NCBI GenBank assembly: GCA_039794565.1
Contig: JAUQVX010000004.1
Span: 62,001 to 126,000, forward strand
Length of the DNA: 64,000 bases
Origin: Gloeomargarita sp. SRBZ-1_bins_9
Lineage (GTDB): Bacteria; Cyanobacteriota; Cyanobacteriia; Gloeomargaritales; Gloeomargaritaceae
Direction of reading: 5' to 3'
Each line of letters opens with the position of its first letter. Within the stretch, counting starts at the first letter, position 1. The notes below the pieces were generated by a model, which was given only the letters and a program-made list of their open reading frames with translations, ran no database searches and was not told where the DNA came from. Positions 35,194 through 44,337 of this stretch are shown one piece after another. Made by a program: the position numbers and the translations under genes.

Positions 35194-37488
35194 ATGCGCT
35201 CCTTCGACCCTGCGGTTTTGGTGACGGCTGGCTTGCTCACCCCTGACCAATGGGCCCAGGTGCAACAGCGATTACAGGATTGTACCCTGCGGGATGCGCT
35301 CAAGGAACTCGGCATTAGCGAGAATGCCTATATTACAGCCCGGGCCAGAATGACCCACGAAATGCTACTGCGGGAATGGTTGCAGGACCACCGGTTGGAT
35401 TTGGGCCTAAGTCAGGTGCGCCCGCCCCACTACTGGAGTCAAGTGGAGCTTTTCCCTTGCGCTTGGCAGGATGATCGCACCCTGGCAGTGGCGGTCACCG
35501 ACGGGAGTTATCCCCACGCCCAGACCATCGTGGCGACCATTTGGCCCTGTGCCCAGGTGTCCCCTTTGCTAGCAACCAGCACCGAAATTGGGCGTTTGGT
35601 GGTGCATTTGCATCTGGGGCAAAAGCTGGTGCAGGCGGGTATGGTGACCCCCCAGCAGTGGCAGGAGGTGGTGGACATCTGCCGGCGCAACGGTTCCCCC
35701 ATCGGTCAGGTGCTCACCCGCTTGGATTACGTAAAGCCACAGGCCTTGTTACAGGTTCTGGTGGAACTCACGGGCTGCCCTAGCTACTCCCAGCTCATCG
35801 GCACGCCGGCCTGGTCCATGGATGAGCATCTGGTACGGCAGTTTGACCCCCAGGTGATGGCACGGCGGTTGTTTGTGCCTTTGCACTGGGTTGATGAGCG
35901 CACACTGCTGGTGATGGTGCAAGACCCTTTGGATATGGGGGTCAATGGGGAAATTCACCGGCGATTTCCGGGGGTGGAAATCACTAAAGTCCTGGGCACA
36001 GAAAGCGATGTGACCTATTTACTGGATGGGGTGTTTCGCCGGTTGTGGAGTTGGCAGGCGGTGTATCGGTTGCTGGCCCGCTCTCCCCGGGAATCGGCAG
36101 CCCAGGTTTTCACGCCGGCCCAAATCCTTTGCCTGTACAGTTTGGGGGTACTGTTGGTTGGGGGATTGCTGCACCACCCATCCCTCACTTTGTCTATTGT
36201 TCTGTCGGTGATCAACTTGTTTTACATCGCTGCCATTGGGTTCAAGTTGTTGTTGAGTTTGGTGGGGTCGGTGGACCGCAAACAGTACATTTCCCTCGAG
36301 GAAATTGCCCAGCTCAAAGACGAGGAACTCCCGGTTTACACCATCCTGGTGCCTGTCTATAACGAGCCGGCCATCGTCTCCATGTTGATTAAGGGGTTAG
36401 GGCAACTGGATTACCCCAAGGAAAAACTCGATGTTTTACTGCTACTGGAAGAGAATGACCGGGTGACGATTGAAGCGGCCAAGGCTGCCCATCCCCCCCG
36501 CTATATCCGTTTCATCTACATCCCCGACAGTCAGCCCAAAACCAAACCCAAGGCCTGCAATTACGGTTTGGCCTTTGCCCAAGGCCAATATCTCACCATC
36601 TACGACGCGGAGGATATCCCGGACCCGGACCAGCTCAAAAAAGCCATCATTGCTTTTCGCAAGGGTCCCCCCAATCTGGTTTGTGTGCAGGCGGCGCTCA
36701 ATTATTTCAACCGGGACGAAAACTTTTTGACCCGCATGTTTACCCTGGAGTATTCCTACTGGTTTGACTATTTACTGCCGGGGCTGGACCGGTTGGGCCT
36801 GCCGATTCCTTTGGGGGGCACCAGCAATCATTTCCGCACGGACCGGTTGTTGGAGTTGGGGGGTTGGGACCCGTTTAATGTGACGGAGGATGCGGATTTG
36901 GGGATTCGCGCCAGCCAGCGGGGGTATCGGGTGGGGGTGATTGATTCGACGACCTACGAAGAAGCTAACTGTCGCCTGAAAAACTGGATTCGCCAACGCT
37001 CCCGCTGGATTAAGGGCTATATGCAAACCTGGCTGGTGCATAACCGCAATCCCTGGCGTTCGTTGCGTACGTTGGGATTAGGGAACTGGCTGGCCTATCA
37101 GTTTTTTGTGGGGGGGACGGTGGTGTGTTTTTTGAGCAATCCCCTGCTGTGGTTGCTGTTTATTTATGCGGCGATTTCCCGCGCCCCCTGGCTGGAACAA
37201 CTGTTTCCTGGCTGGATTTTGTACGTTTCCCTGTTTAATTTGCTCCTGGGCAACAGCATCGGTATTTATCTGAACATGATCGCGGTGTTTCGCCGGAAAT
37301 ACTACAGTTTGACTCCCTACGCGCTGCTAAATCCGGTGTACTGGTTATTGCATTCGGCGGCGGCCTATATGGCCCTTTGGCAACTGTTTACCAAGCCCTT
37401 TTACTGGGAAAAGACGATTCACGGCCTGAGCAAATTCACCCAGCATGCCCCCCTAGCCAAAGCACCACAACCACAGGGGCACGGTTAA
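35194..37488 (+). CDS. Processive family 2 glycosyltransferase with N-terminal GspE/MshEN-like domains
   Basis: A 764-residue membrane synthase. Residues 1-135 and 136-285 look like tandem T2SSE_N (MshEN) modules; the second is clearer (LGQKLVQAGMVTPQQ at 141-155, RRLFVPLHWVDERTLLVMVQDPLDM). TMs at about 310-355 are followed by a GT2 domain: ILVPVYNEPAI (384-394), DAED (471-474), TEDADLG, and QRSRW (about 601-605), the processive-synthase motif set. More TMs follow (about 625-735), and the end carries FYWEKTIHG. MshEN domains bind c-di-GMP in MshE, so the synthase may be controlled at its N-terminus instead of by PilZ. Follows the BcsB-like gene by 4 bases. Confidence 0.9.
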   Translation: MRSFDPAVLVTAGLLTPDQWAQVQQRLQDCTLRDALKELGISENAYITARARMTHEMLLREWLQDHRLDLGLSQVRPPHYWSQVELFPCAWQDDRTLAVAVTDGSYPHAQTIVATIWPCAQVSPLLATSTEIGRLVVHLHLGQKLVQAGMVTPQQWQEVVDICRRNGSPIGQVLTRLDYVKPQALLQVLVELTGCPSYSQLIGTPAWSMDEHLVRQFDPQVMARRLFVPLHWVDERTLLVMVQDPLDMGVNGEIHRRFPGVEITKVLGTESDVTYLLDGVFRRLWSWQAVYRLLARSPRESAAQVFTPAQILCLYSLGVLLVGGLLHHPSLTLSIVLSVINLFYIAAIGFKLLLSLVGSVDRKQYISLEEIAQLKDEELPVYTILVPVYNEPAIVSMLIKGLGQLDYPKEKLDVLLLLEENDRVTIEAAKAAHPPRYIRFIYIPDSQPKTKPKACNYGLAFAQGQYLTIYDAEDIPDPDQLKKAIIAFRKGPPNLVCVQAALNYFNRDENFLTRMFTLEYSYWFDYLLPGLDRLGLPIPLGGTSNHFRTDRLLELGGWDPFNVTEDADLGIRASQRGYRVGVIDSTTYEEANCRLKNWIRQRSRWIKGYMQTWLVHNRNPWRSLRTLGLGNWLAYQFFVGGTVVCFLSNPLLWLLFIYAAISRAPWLEQLFPGWILYVSLFNLLLGNSIGIYLNMIAVFRRKYYSLTPYALLNPVYWLLHSAAAYMALWQLFTKPFYWEKTIHGLSKFTQHAPLAKAPQPQGHG

Positions 37489-38361
37489 CAAAACACCGGC
37501 GGTGGTCAGGGCGATGGTGGCCGCCAGAATGTCCCGGTCTAGTTCGTATTCTTCAGCAAAGATCAAGGTGGCGATGGCAGTAGGCATCCCGGCCATGAGG
37601 ACCACCGCCAGACGTTCCCCGTCTTGTACCTGGGCGAGGGTGAGCGCCAATCCCACCAGCAGGGGCATGACCCCAATGCGCATCAGGGCCGGCCAGGCAG
37701 CCAGTCGCCAACTGCCGTTCCATCCCACCTGATACAACCGCCAACCGGTGAGTACAAAGGCTGCACCGATGACCACTGGCACCGACTGGTCTAACGCCGT
37801 CTCCAACCAGCCGGGAAACAGCAGCGGGCGGCACAGGTAACTTAAGGCGAAGGCCCAGAGGGTCGGAGTGAGCAGTAGCTTTTTCCAGTCGTAGGCCGTT
37901 GCCGTCTGCCGCGCGCCAAAATACCCCGCCACCCAAATCCCAATCCCGTAGGTGCCCAGGAGATTATTGGTCAAGCTGTAGCTCACCACCCAGTCCCAGG
38001 CGTGGCTATCCACCAGTCCCGGCGCGATCCCCAGCCCCACAAACCCCGTATTCACCAGGGTACCGGCCAGCACCAGGCTCCCCTGCTGGGCAATAGAGAG
38101 TTTGGCGGACCACCAGCGCACCCCCAGCCACATCAGCGCCAGATTCCCACAAATGACCGCCAGCGCCAGCAGGGGCACCACCCACACCAGCCCGTCAAAG
38201 TCCGTATGGCGCACCAGGGCGAAAATTTGCAGCGGCACCCCCACCCAGTACAAGGTGCGCCCCAACAGATGGGGGAATGACTCCGGCAGCCACCGTTGCG
38301 TCAGGAGTCCCAGCCCCGTCCAGAGCACAAACGGCGTGTAAACGTGGATGACCGACTCCAT
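37453..38361 (-). CDS. AEC family (auxin efflux carrier-type) transporter
   Basis: A 302-residue carrier with ten predicted hydrophobic segments in two repeats; GFVGLGIAPGLVDSHAWDWVVSYSLTNNLLGTYGIGIWVAGYFG and VVLMAGMPTAIATLIFAEEYELDRDILAATIALTTAGVLLTVPLWL are AEC signatures. Substrates of bacterial members are small organic anions such as malate. Its 3' end overlaps the convergent synthase by 36 bases. ATG 38361 gives the usual length; the frame extends to 38388. Confidence 0.85.
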   Translation of the reverse strand: MESVIHVYTPFVLWTGLGLLTQRWLPESFPHLLGRTLYWVGVPLQIFALVRHTDFDGLVWVVPLLALAVICGNLALMWLGVRWWSAKLSIAQQGSLVLAGTLVNTGFVGLGIAPGLVDSHAWDWVVSYSLTNNLLGTYGIGIWVAGYFGARQTATAYDWKKLLLTPTLWAFALSYLCRPLLFPGWLETALDQSVPVVIGAAFVLTGWRLYQVGWNGSWRLAAWPALMRIGVMPLLVGLALTLAQVQDGERLAVVLMAGMPTAIATLIFAEEYELDRDILAATIALTTAGVLLTVPLWLWCFG

Positions 38362-38498
38362 GCAACGTTCGGTTATTGCCCGCTCCAATTACGGTTTCTG
38401 CGGCTGCGTCTCACGCTTGGGCTGCTCCAGAATAAGATTAGCAGGTCAAAGGTGTCAACCGATGACCATGCCAAACTGTCAAATAGGAGGTGAGGGCT

Positions 38499-38960
38499 AT
38501 GGCTTTGGTACGCTGGGTTGACCCGTTCCGGGAATTGGAAATCATGCGGCGGCAGATGGACCGGTTGTTTGACGAAATGCTGCGCCGCGACGACGACACG
38601 CAAGTGAACCGGGGGGTGGATTGGGTGCCGGCGGTGGAGTTGCAAGACACGCCTGACGCCCTGATCCTGAAGGCGGAAATTCCCGGTGTCAAAAAAGAAG
38701 ACCTGGATGTGAGCGTCACGCGGGAAGCCGTGCAAATTGCCGGTGAACACCGCTTTGAAAAACGGGAAGAAAGCAAGGGCGCGGTGCGGACGGAATTGCG
38801 CTATGGCCGGTTCCAACGGGTGATCCCCTTGCCCGTACCGGTGGCGCACGACCAAACCAAGGCGGAATACCGCGATGGCATCTTGACCCTGACCTTGCCC
38901 AAGGCTCCGGAAGTCAAGACCCAAGTGTTCAAACCCCAACTGACCGAGGCCCAAAGCTAA
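38499..38960 (+). CDS. hspA: Small heat-shock protein Hsp20
   Basis: A 153-residue alpha-crystallin-type chaperone: N-terminal WVDPFRELEIMRRQMDRLFDEML, alpha-crystallin domain WVPAVELQDTPDALILKAEIPGVKKEDLDVSVT, ERRYGRF-like LRYGRFQRVIPLP and YRDGILTLTLPKA. ATG 38499 is preferred since AGGAGG lies 7 bases upstream. No CIRCE element is visible. Followed by a strong terminator. Confidence 0.95.
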   Translation: MALVRWVDPFRELEIMRRQMDRLFDEMLRRDDDTQVNRGVDWVPAVELQDTPDALILKAEIPGVKKEDLDVSVTREAVQIAGEHRFEKREESKGAVRTELRYGRFQRVIPLPVPVAHDQTKAEYRDGILTLTLPKAPEVKTQVFKPQLTEAQS

Positions 38961-38990
38961 TCTATCCGTTTGACTCCCTGCCGGTTGCCA

Positions 38991-39015
38991 GCCCCCGGGA
39001 AGGGGGATTTTTTTT
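38991..39015 (+). terminator. Rho-independent terminator after hspA
   Basis: CCCCC (38992-38996), loop GGGAA, GGGGG (39002-39006), then A and eight T (39008-39015). A textbook terminator 30 bases past the Hsp20 stop. Confidence 0.88.
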
Positions 39016-39364
39016 ATTGGCCCCGGTTTATAATTTGCGCCGCAGGTAGCTACCAGACCGGCAGGGGCAAATCAACTCTTGGCTAAGACTGTCGGATGCC
39101 TTCAGGACTCCCATAAATTTGCCCTTTTTGTGCAGGTAAGGCCGAGATAGAGCAAGTCCTTCCCCTAACCAATAGTGGCGCAACGACTGTCAGTTTTGCT
39201 GGGCCACATTCATGGTTGATGCGCGTTGTTTCCCCTGGCCACATCTCAAGTTAATCCCACGGCAAACGGACCGACAAATTCTTGCTGGATAAACACGGTT
39301 GATAGCCAGGGTAGACAACTGTGGGATAATTTTACTGTGGTTGCCATAGGAGCAAGGCCTTTCC
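39016..39364. other. Non-coding gap between hspA terminator and cinA
   Basis: About 350 bases with no convincing ORF. A TATAAT box at 39029-39034 lacks a clear -35. Near the cinA end, TTGATA (39299) and GATAAT (39325-39330) are 20 bases apart, a weak promoter. I checked for SRP RNA and RNase P RNA signature strings and saw none. A small RNA starting after 39034 cannot be excluded. Confidence 0.3.
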
Positions 39365-40627
39365 ATGAGCACCAAAAGTGCAGAAATTATTGCCATCGGT
39401 ACGGAATTACTGCTGGGGGAAATTACCAACACCAATGCCCAATTTTTGGCCCAGGAGTTGGCCGCCTTGGGTATTCCCCACTATTTCCAAACGGTCGTCG
39501 GCGACAATATCGAGCGTATTCATCAGGTGCTGGACTACGCCACCCGGCGCTCCCAATTGATTCTCTGCACCGGCGGTTTGGGTCCCACGCCCGATGACTT
39601 GACCACGGAGGCCATCGCCCAGTTTTTCCAGACGCCCCTGGTGGAACATCCAGACATCTTTGCCGAGATTCAGGCCAAGTACGCCCGCCGGGGACTGCTT
39701 ACCCCAGAAAACAACCGCAAGCAGGCCCTTTTACCCCAGGGCGCCCAAGTCATCCCTAACCCCCGGGGTACGGCACCCGGCATGATCTGGTCCCCCCGCC
39801 CTGAGGTCACCATCATGACCTTTCCAGGGGTTCCCAGCGAGTTGCAGGCCATGTGGCGGGAAACGGCGGTGCCCTACTTACACCAACACGGCTGGGTGAC
39901 CCAGGTGTTTTTGAGCCGCAATCTCCGGTTTTGGGGGATTTCTGAAGCGGCGCTGGCAGAAAAGGTGCGGGATTTTTTTGACCTGACGAACCCGACGGTG
40001 GCTCCCTATGCGGGTAAGGGGGAAACGCGGCTGCGGATTACGGCGCGAGCTAAAGACCGGGAAACGGCCCTGGCCTTGATTGCTCCGGTCGAGCAGCAGT
40101 TGCGGGAGCGGGTGGGGGCGGACTGCTACGGGGCGGATGAGGAGACGCTGGCCCAGGTGGTGGGGCGGCTACTGCAGGAACGACAGGAAACCCTGGCGGT
40201 GGCGGAATCCTGTACCGGGGGGTTGTTAGGGGCCATGATCACCGATGTGCCGGGAAGTTCGGCCTATTTTCAGGGGGGAATCGTGGCCTATGCTAATGCG
40301 GTCAAGGAACAACTGCTCCAGGTACCAGCGACGGTGCTGGCCACCCAGGGAGCCGTCAGTGCAGCAACCGCAGCGGCGATGGCCAAGGGGGTACGGGAAC
40401 GGCTGGGAACCACCTGGGGCCTAAGCATGACGGGCATTGCTGGACCAGGGGGAGCTACAGCAACCAAACCGGTGGGGCTGGTGTACATCGGGTTGGCGGG
40501 GCCGGCGGGACTGGTGCAGTCTTGGGAACATCGCTTTAGCCCGGAGCGGGGCCGTGATTGGATTCGCCACCTGAGCGCCTGTCAAGCCCTAGACCACCTA
40601 CGGCGCGTATTGCTGCACCCGGTCTAA
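39365..40627 (+). CDS. cinA: CinA-family competence/damage-inducible protein
   Basis: A 420-residue two-domain protein. N-terminal molybdopterin-binding-like (COG1058) domain: AEIIAIGTELLLGEITNTNAQFLAQELAALGI, LILCTGGLGPTPDD, PGVPSELQAMW. C-terminal NMN amidohydrolase (PncC) domain: ETLAVAESCTGGLLGAMITDVPGSSAYFQGGIVAYANAVK and GIAGPGGATATKPVG. Role: NMN deamidation and pyridine nucleotide recycling, linked in cyanobacteria to DNA uptake. 3' end overlaps the convergent cobB/cbiA by 30 bases. Confidence 0.94.
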   Translation: MSTKSAEIIAIGTELLLGEITNTNAQFLAQELAALGIPHYFQTVVGDNIERIHQVLDYATRRSQLILCTGGLGPTPDDLTTEAIAQFFQTPLVEHPDIFAEIQAKYARRGLLTPENNRKQALLPQGAQVIPNPRGTAPGMIWSPRPEVTIMTFPGVPSELQAMWRETAVPYLHQHGWVTQVFLSRNLRFWGISEAALAEKVRDFFDLTNPTVAPYAGKGETRLRITARAKDRETALALIAPVEQQLRERVGADCYGADEETLAQVVGRLLQERQETLAVAESCTGGLLGAMITDVPGSSAYFQGGIVAYANAVKEQLLQVPATVLATQGAVSAATAAAMAKGVRERLGTTWGLSMTGIAGPGGATATKPVGLVYIGLAGPAGLVQSWEHRFSPERGRDWIRHLSACQALDHLRRVLLHPV

Positions 40628-41890
40628 AAACCGTTGGACTTGGGTAGGACATCCCCCCCAATGGCAGTGGAGGTAAGAAGCATGCAGGGTGGCATGGCCG
40701 TAGCAGGGTTCGGCTGTCCCACCGGTGACCTGAGAGTAATGAAACTCATGTCCCACCAGGGTTTCTCCCCAGCTGACAAAACAGGTGTCCCGATTGACCA
40801 GTACACGTCGGTAACCCAGAGTTAGGCGCTGGGTCATGGCGGTGGTAATGGGTAAAGCCCCCACCATCGGCCAGGTGCGCCCGGAGAGGTCCGTCAGGCT
40901 CTGGCCCAGCACCATCAACCCCCCACACTCCCCATAGACCGGCAATCCCTGGGCAATCCGCCGCCGCAGGTCACAGCAAACGTCCCTTTGACTGCTTAAG
41001 GCTTCGGCATAGAGTTCGGGATAGCCACCCCCCAGCAACAACCCATGGACGTCCGGGGGCAAGGGTCCGTCCTGAAGGGGACTCCAAAACCTGAGGGTGA
41101 CGCCCGCTGCCTGCAACAGAGCCAAGCCATCGTCGTAGTAGAAACAAAAGGCGGCATCGCGGGCGATCGCCAAGGTCACGGGTTTCTGGCAATGGAGGGT
41201 CGGCCAGGGGGGATGGCTCAAACCCCGGGGGGAAACCTGGAGCAACGGTCGCAGCCGGTCCCAGTCAAAACAGGTTTGGCCGCAGTGGACCAGGGCAGCG
41301 CGCCAGGGAGTTAAATCGGCGGCTTCCAGGGGAGTAACCAGCCCCAGGTGGCGTTCCGGGCGGTGTAGGGCATCCCAGCGGCGACATTCCCCCAGGATGG
41401 GAACACCCAACGGCTCCAAGGCTTGGCGTAGTAATTGGCTGTGACGGTCACCGGCCACCCGGTTGAGCACTACCCCGGCGATGGATACGGCAGGGTCCCA
41501 ACTGCGATAACCGTGCACCACAGCGGCCACCGAACCTGCTAACCGCTGGCAATCCACCACCAACACCACCGGCAAATTCAACAGCCGAGCGATGTCAGCC
41601 GTACTGCTGGGGCCGTCAAACAACCCCATTACCCCTTCGACTAGGGCATAGGATGCATCGCGGGTGTGATAGGCGTAACAGCGTTGGACGTAGGCTGGCG
41701 ACGTGAGCAGAACATCCAAGTTGGGGCAGGGGCGTTGGGTGATCCAGCGGTGCCACAGGGGGTCGAGATAATCCGGTCCCATCTTAAACGACTGCACCTT
41801 TTCCCCTTGGGCCGTCAAAGCGGCTAATATCGCCAGAGTAACCGTAGTTTTACCAACACTACTGCGCTCTCCAGCCAGGATTAAACCCAT
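40598..41890 (-). CDS. cbiA: Cobyrinate a,c-diamide synthase
   Basis: ATP- and glutamine-dependent amidation of cobyrinate side chains a and c in the anaerobic-type B12 pathway. The 430 residues show the P-loop-like GERSSVGKTTVTLAILAALTAQG, KMGPDYLDPLWH, VEGVMGLFDG and a C-terminal class I-like amidotransferase with GLLLGGGYPELYAEAL and YGECGGLMVLG (nucleophile Cys). Immediately follows sixA (no spacer). B12 supply fits the B12-dependent reductase fragment elsewhere in the window. Confidence 0.94.
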   Translation of the reverse strand: MGLILAGERSSVGKTTVTLAILAALTAQGEKVQSFKMGPDYLDPLWHRWITQRPCPNLDVLLTSPAYVQRCYAYHTRDASYALVEGVMGLFDGPSSTADIARLLNLPVVLVVDCQRLAGSVAAVVHGYRSWDPAVSIAGVVLNRVAGDRHSQLLRQALEPLGVPILGECRRWDALHRPERHLGLVTPLEAADLTPWRAALVHCGQTCFDWDRLRPLLQVSPRGLSHPPWPTLHCQKPVTLAIARDAAFCFYYDDGLALLQAAGVTLRFWSPLQDGPLPPDVHGLLLGGGYPELYAEALSSQRDVCCDLRRRIAQGLPVYGECGGLMVLGQSLTDLSGRTWPMVGALPITTAMTQRLTLGYRRVLVNRDTCFVSWGETLVGHEFHYSQVTGGTAEPCYGHATLHASYLHCHWGGCPTQVQRFLDRVQQYAP

Positions 41891-42385
41891 TTAATCTACT
41901 AACACCTTGGGGGGCAGCAACCACAGCAGTTGCGCTTGCCCCACCGGCGACCCCTGATCTGGCAACTCCAGCAGGACCACACCCGCTTTTTTCAACACCA
42001 GCTTGTCCCGTGCTTCCCCCCAGACCAACCGCTCGGCCCAGTGTCCTAAATCCGGCTGATGTCCCACCAGCGCTACCGGCCCTCCCCCCTGGTCCAACCA
42101 TTCCTGCCACCAGGTCAACCATTGGTGCCAATCCCCATCCGGCTGCAGGGCTTCGTGGACCACCGGCATCGGCCCCATGCCCGCTTCGTGACAAATCACT
42201 GCCGTCTGACTGGCCCGCAGGTAGGGACTCGTCAAAATCACGTCCACCTGCACCCCTAACTCCACTAGCCGTTGGGCCACCGCCCGCGTTTTCTTGTAAC
42301 CTTCCTTGGTTAAGACCCGCTGACTGTCGGGCTGGTCTGGCTCCGGCTCCTGGGCAATCCCGTGACGAATCAGGTAGAGTTTCAT
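41891..42385 (-). CDS. sixA: Phosphohistidine phosphatase SixA-like
   Basis: A 164-residue histidine phosphatase: KLYLIRHGIAQE (RHG catalytic motif), TSPYLRASQTAVI and LVGHQPDLGHWA. Proteins of this type dephosphorylate HPt domains. Directly upstream of cbiA; the pairing has no obvious functional logic. Confidence 0.9.
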   Translation of the reverse strand: MKLYLIRHGIAQEPEPDQPDSQRVLTKEGYKKTRAVAQRLVELGVQVDVILTSPYLRASQTAVICHEAGMGPMPVVHEALQPDGDWHQWLTWWQEWLDQGGGPVALVGHQPDLGHWAERLVWGEARDKLVLKKAGVVLLELPDQGSPVGQAQLLWLLPPKVLVD

Positions 42386-42592
42386 AGCCCCAATTTTAAC
42401 CCAGGGACGCCACCTGCAAACCCAGAACTAACCGATCAACCGGTAACGGGCCTGTACCCTGGGGCCTGATCAACAAATTAAAGAAAAAACATCAATAACA
42501 CCCGTTTCAGGTTACGGACCAGCAACTGAGCGAATAAGCATCGCTGGCCAAGGACAACTGGATACTGCAATCAGCCTTGGGGTGGGTGTTCA

Positions 42593-42974
42593 TGGAGCCG
42601 AGCGGAATCGAACCGCTGTCCGCATCGGGTAGTAGCGTCCGAATCGTTCACAGGCTTAGGTGTCTTCACCCAGACACCAGGGGCCGATTTTGTCCCAAAC
42701 CGACCAGGGGTTCACGGTTAACCCTTGGCTAACAGGCAACCGTGCAAATCCTGTTAGCGCAACCGTTGGGGATCACTCATGGCTTAACGGTGTCACCATG
42801 AGCGGCTCGAGGTCGTCCTACTGACCCTTAGGCAGCCACAACGGCCGCTTTACGAGCAAAAGGAACGATGTTGTTCGCACTTACGCGCTTGAGCCTGGAT
42901 TTACGAGCAGTGCTCATGCTCGGCCTGCATCATCGGAGGCGCGTTCGCCGACACGTCGAAGCCATTACGGCCCC
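42593..42974 (-). ncRNA. ssrA: tmRNA (one-piece)
   Basis: On the minus strand the RNA starts GGGGCCGTAATGGCTTCGAC at 42974 and ends with TTCGATTCCGCTCGGCTCCA at 42593; the two ends pair as a 7-base acceptor stem with one G-U, and CCA is encoded. The resume frame (42878 to 42828) reads ANNIVPFARKAAVVAA and stops at TAA, close to other cyanobacterial tags. Length about 382 bases. Together with SmpB it rescues stalled ribosomes. No permutation is present. Confidence 0.96.
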
Positions 42975-43065
42975 CTGTCTAACTGTATTCTAGCTTGTCA
43001 GAGATAAAGGTGGCCAGCTTGGAACGGGGGTGGTTAACCGGCCATAATGGAGCCAGGGAAACGTC

Positions 43066-44337
43066 TTGGGGTCGCCTGTGGGTTTCATTGTTTTGGAGTG
43101 GCAAGAGGAGGGTCGCCAGCACCGCCGCCAGATTCCTTTATCTGACCCGACGGTGGTGATTCGCTTGGGCCGTGACCCCAGCCAGTGTGATGTGGTGTTT
43201 ACCGACCCGACGGTTTCCGGGTTGCAGGCGGAAATGACAACGGACGGTCGGAGGGTCTTCTTGCGTTGTTTACGGGTGTCCAACCCGCCTTGGGTGGATG
43301 GGCAACGCTTAGGGTCAACCCCGGTGCCCCTGCGCAATGGGAGTGTGATTCGCCTGGGACGGACGGTGGTGCAGGTGACCCTGGTGGGTCCAGAACCGGT
43401 ACAGCCGGCAGGGGGGACGGATTTGAGCTTGAGTCAGTTGATCCCGGTGGTGGGCAGTGGTCAGGCGCTGGCCCGCAAGGCCCACTTGATACCGGCCACG
43501 GTAGCTGTCGTTGGGGTGATTGCGCTTTTTGCCACCATCGGCAACCCGCTGCTGTTTAATGCTTGCTTGGCCTTTTTGCTGGGAGCAGGTGGGTTTTACT
43601 TCATTTACCAGCTCTGCGGGAAAGCCAAGCCCTGGTGGGCCATTACCTTGGTTGCCCTGTTGACGGTTGTACTGCTGCTAAGCCCGGTTTGGCACATTTT
43701 GGCATTTATTTTTCGGGGTATTCTTCCTGGCCAGATTGACCCCAGTAACCGCAGTTTTGCCGCCCAGTTGATTTCCCATTTTTTTGGGGCGGGGTTGTTG
43801 GAGGAGTTGATCAAGGCGCTGCCGATTGGTCTGTTTTGGTGGCTGGGACGACGGCTGGCTCCCCCGGCGCGCTCCCGGGTGGGGGTGGTAGAACCCTTGG
43901 ATGGCATTATCTACGGGGCGGCGTCGGCCTTGGGCTTTACCTGGCTGGAGACGATGGGGGAGTATGTGCCGGGGATCATCCAGCAGGTGGGGCAACAGGC
44001 GGGTCCAGCGGTGGGGGAACTGGTGGGGTTGCAGTTGTTGATCCCGCGCATTTTGGGGTCGGTGGTGGGTCACATGGCCTATAGCGGCTATGTGGGCTAT
44101 GGCATTGGCCTGGCGGCGCTCAAACCCAGGTACGCCGGGATGGTGATTCCTACGGCCTATGGCCTGGCGTCCCTGGTGCATGCCCTGTGGAATGCGTCGG
44201 ATACGATTGGGGTGTGGGCGGCAGCGGTGGTGGGTATCTTGGCCTATGTGATGCTTTCAGCGGCGATTCTCAAGGCACGCCAACTGTCGCCCCACCGGGA
44301 GGAGAATTTCGCCACAACCTTGGCCCGCCGTCCATGA
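43066..44337 (+). CDS. FHA domain fused to PrsW-like membrane protease
   Basis: A 423-residue protein. Residues about 8-110 form an FHA phosphothreonine-binding domain (VVIRLGRDPSQCDVVFTDPTVSGLQAEM, NGSVIRLGRTVVQV). The rest has about eight TMs with PrsW-type motifs: EELIKALPI, GFTWLETM and VHALWNA, which hold the Glu and His residues of this CAAX-like intramembrane metalloprotease family. A phospho-signal may therefore direct proteolysis. TTG start (RBS AGGGA) or GTG at 43078. Stop overlaps the trpE ATG (ATGA), so the two are coupled. Confidence 0.82.
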   Translation: MGSPVGFIVLEWQEEGRQHRRQIPLSDPTVVIRLGRDPSQCDVVFTDPTVSGLQAEMTTDGRRVFLRCLRVSNPPWVDGQRLGSTPVPLRNGSVIRLGRTVVQVTLVGPEPVQPAGGTDLSLSQLIPVVGSGQALARKAHLIPATVAVVGVIALFATIGNPLLFNACLAFLLGAGGFYFIYQLCGKAKPWWAITLVALLTVVLLLSPVWHILAFIFRGILPGQIDPSNRSFAAQLISHFFGAGLLEELIKALPIGLFWWLGRRLAPPARSRVGVVEPLDGIIYGAASALGFTWLETMGEYVPGIIQQVGQQAGPAVGELVGLQLLIPRILGSVVGHMAYSGYVGYGIGLAALKPRYAGMVIPTAYGLASLVHALWNASDTIGVWAAAVVGILAYVMLSAAILKARQLSPHREENFATTLARRP

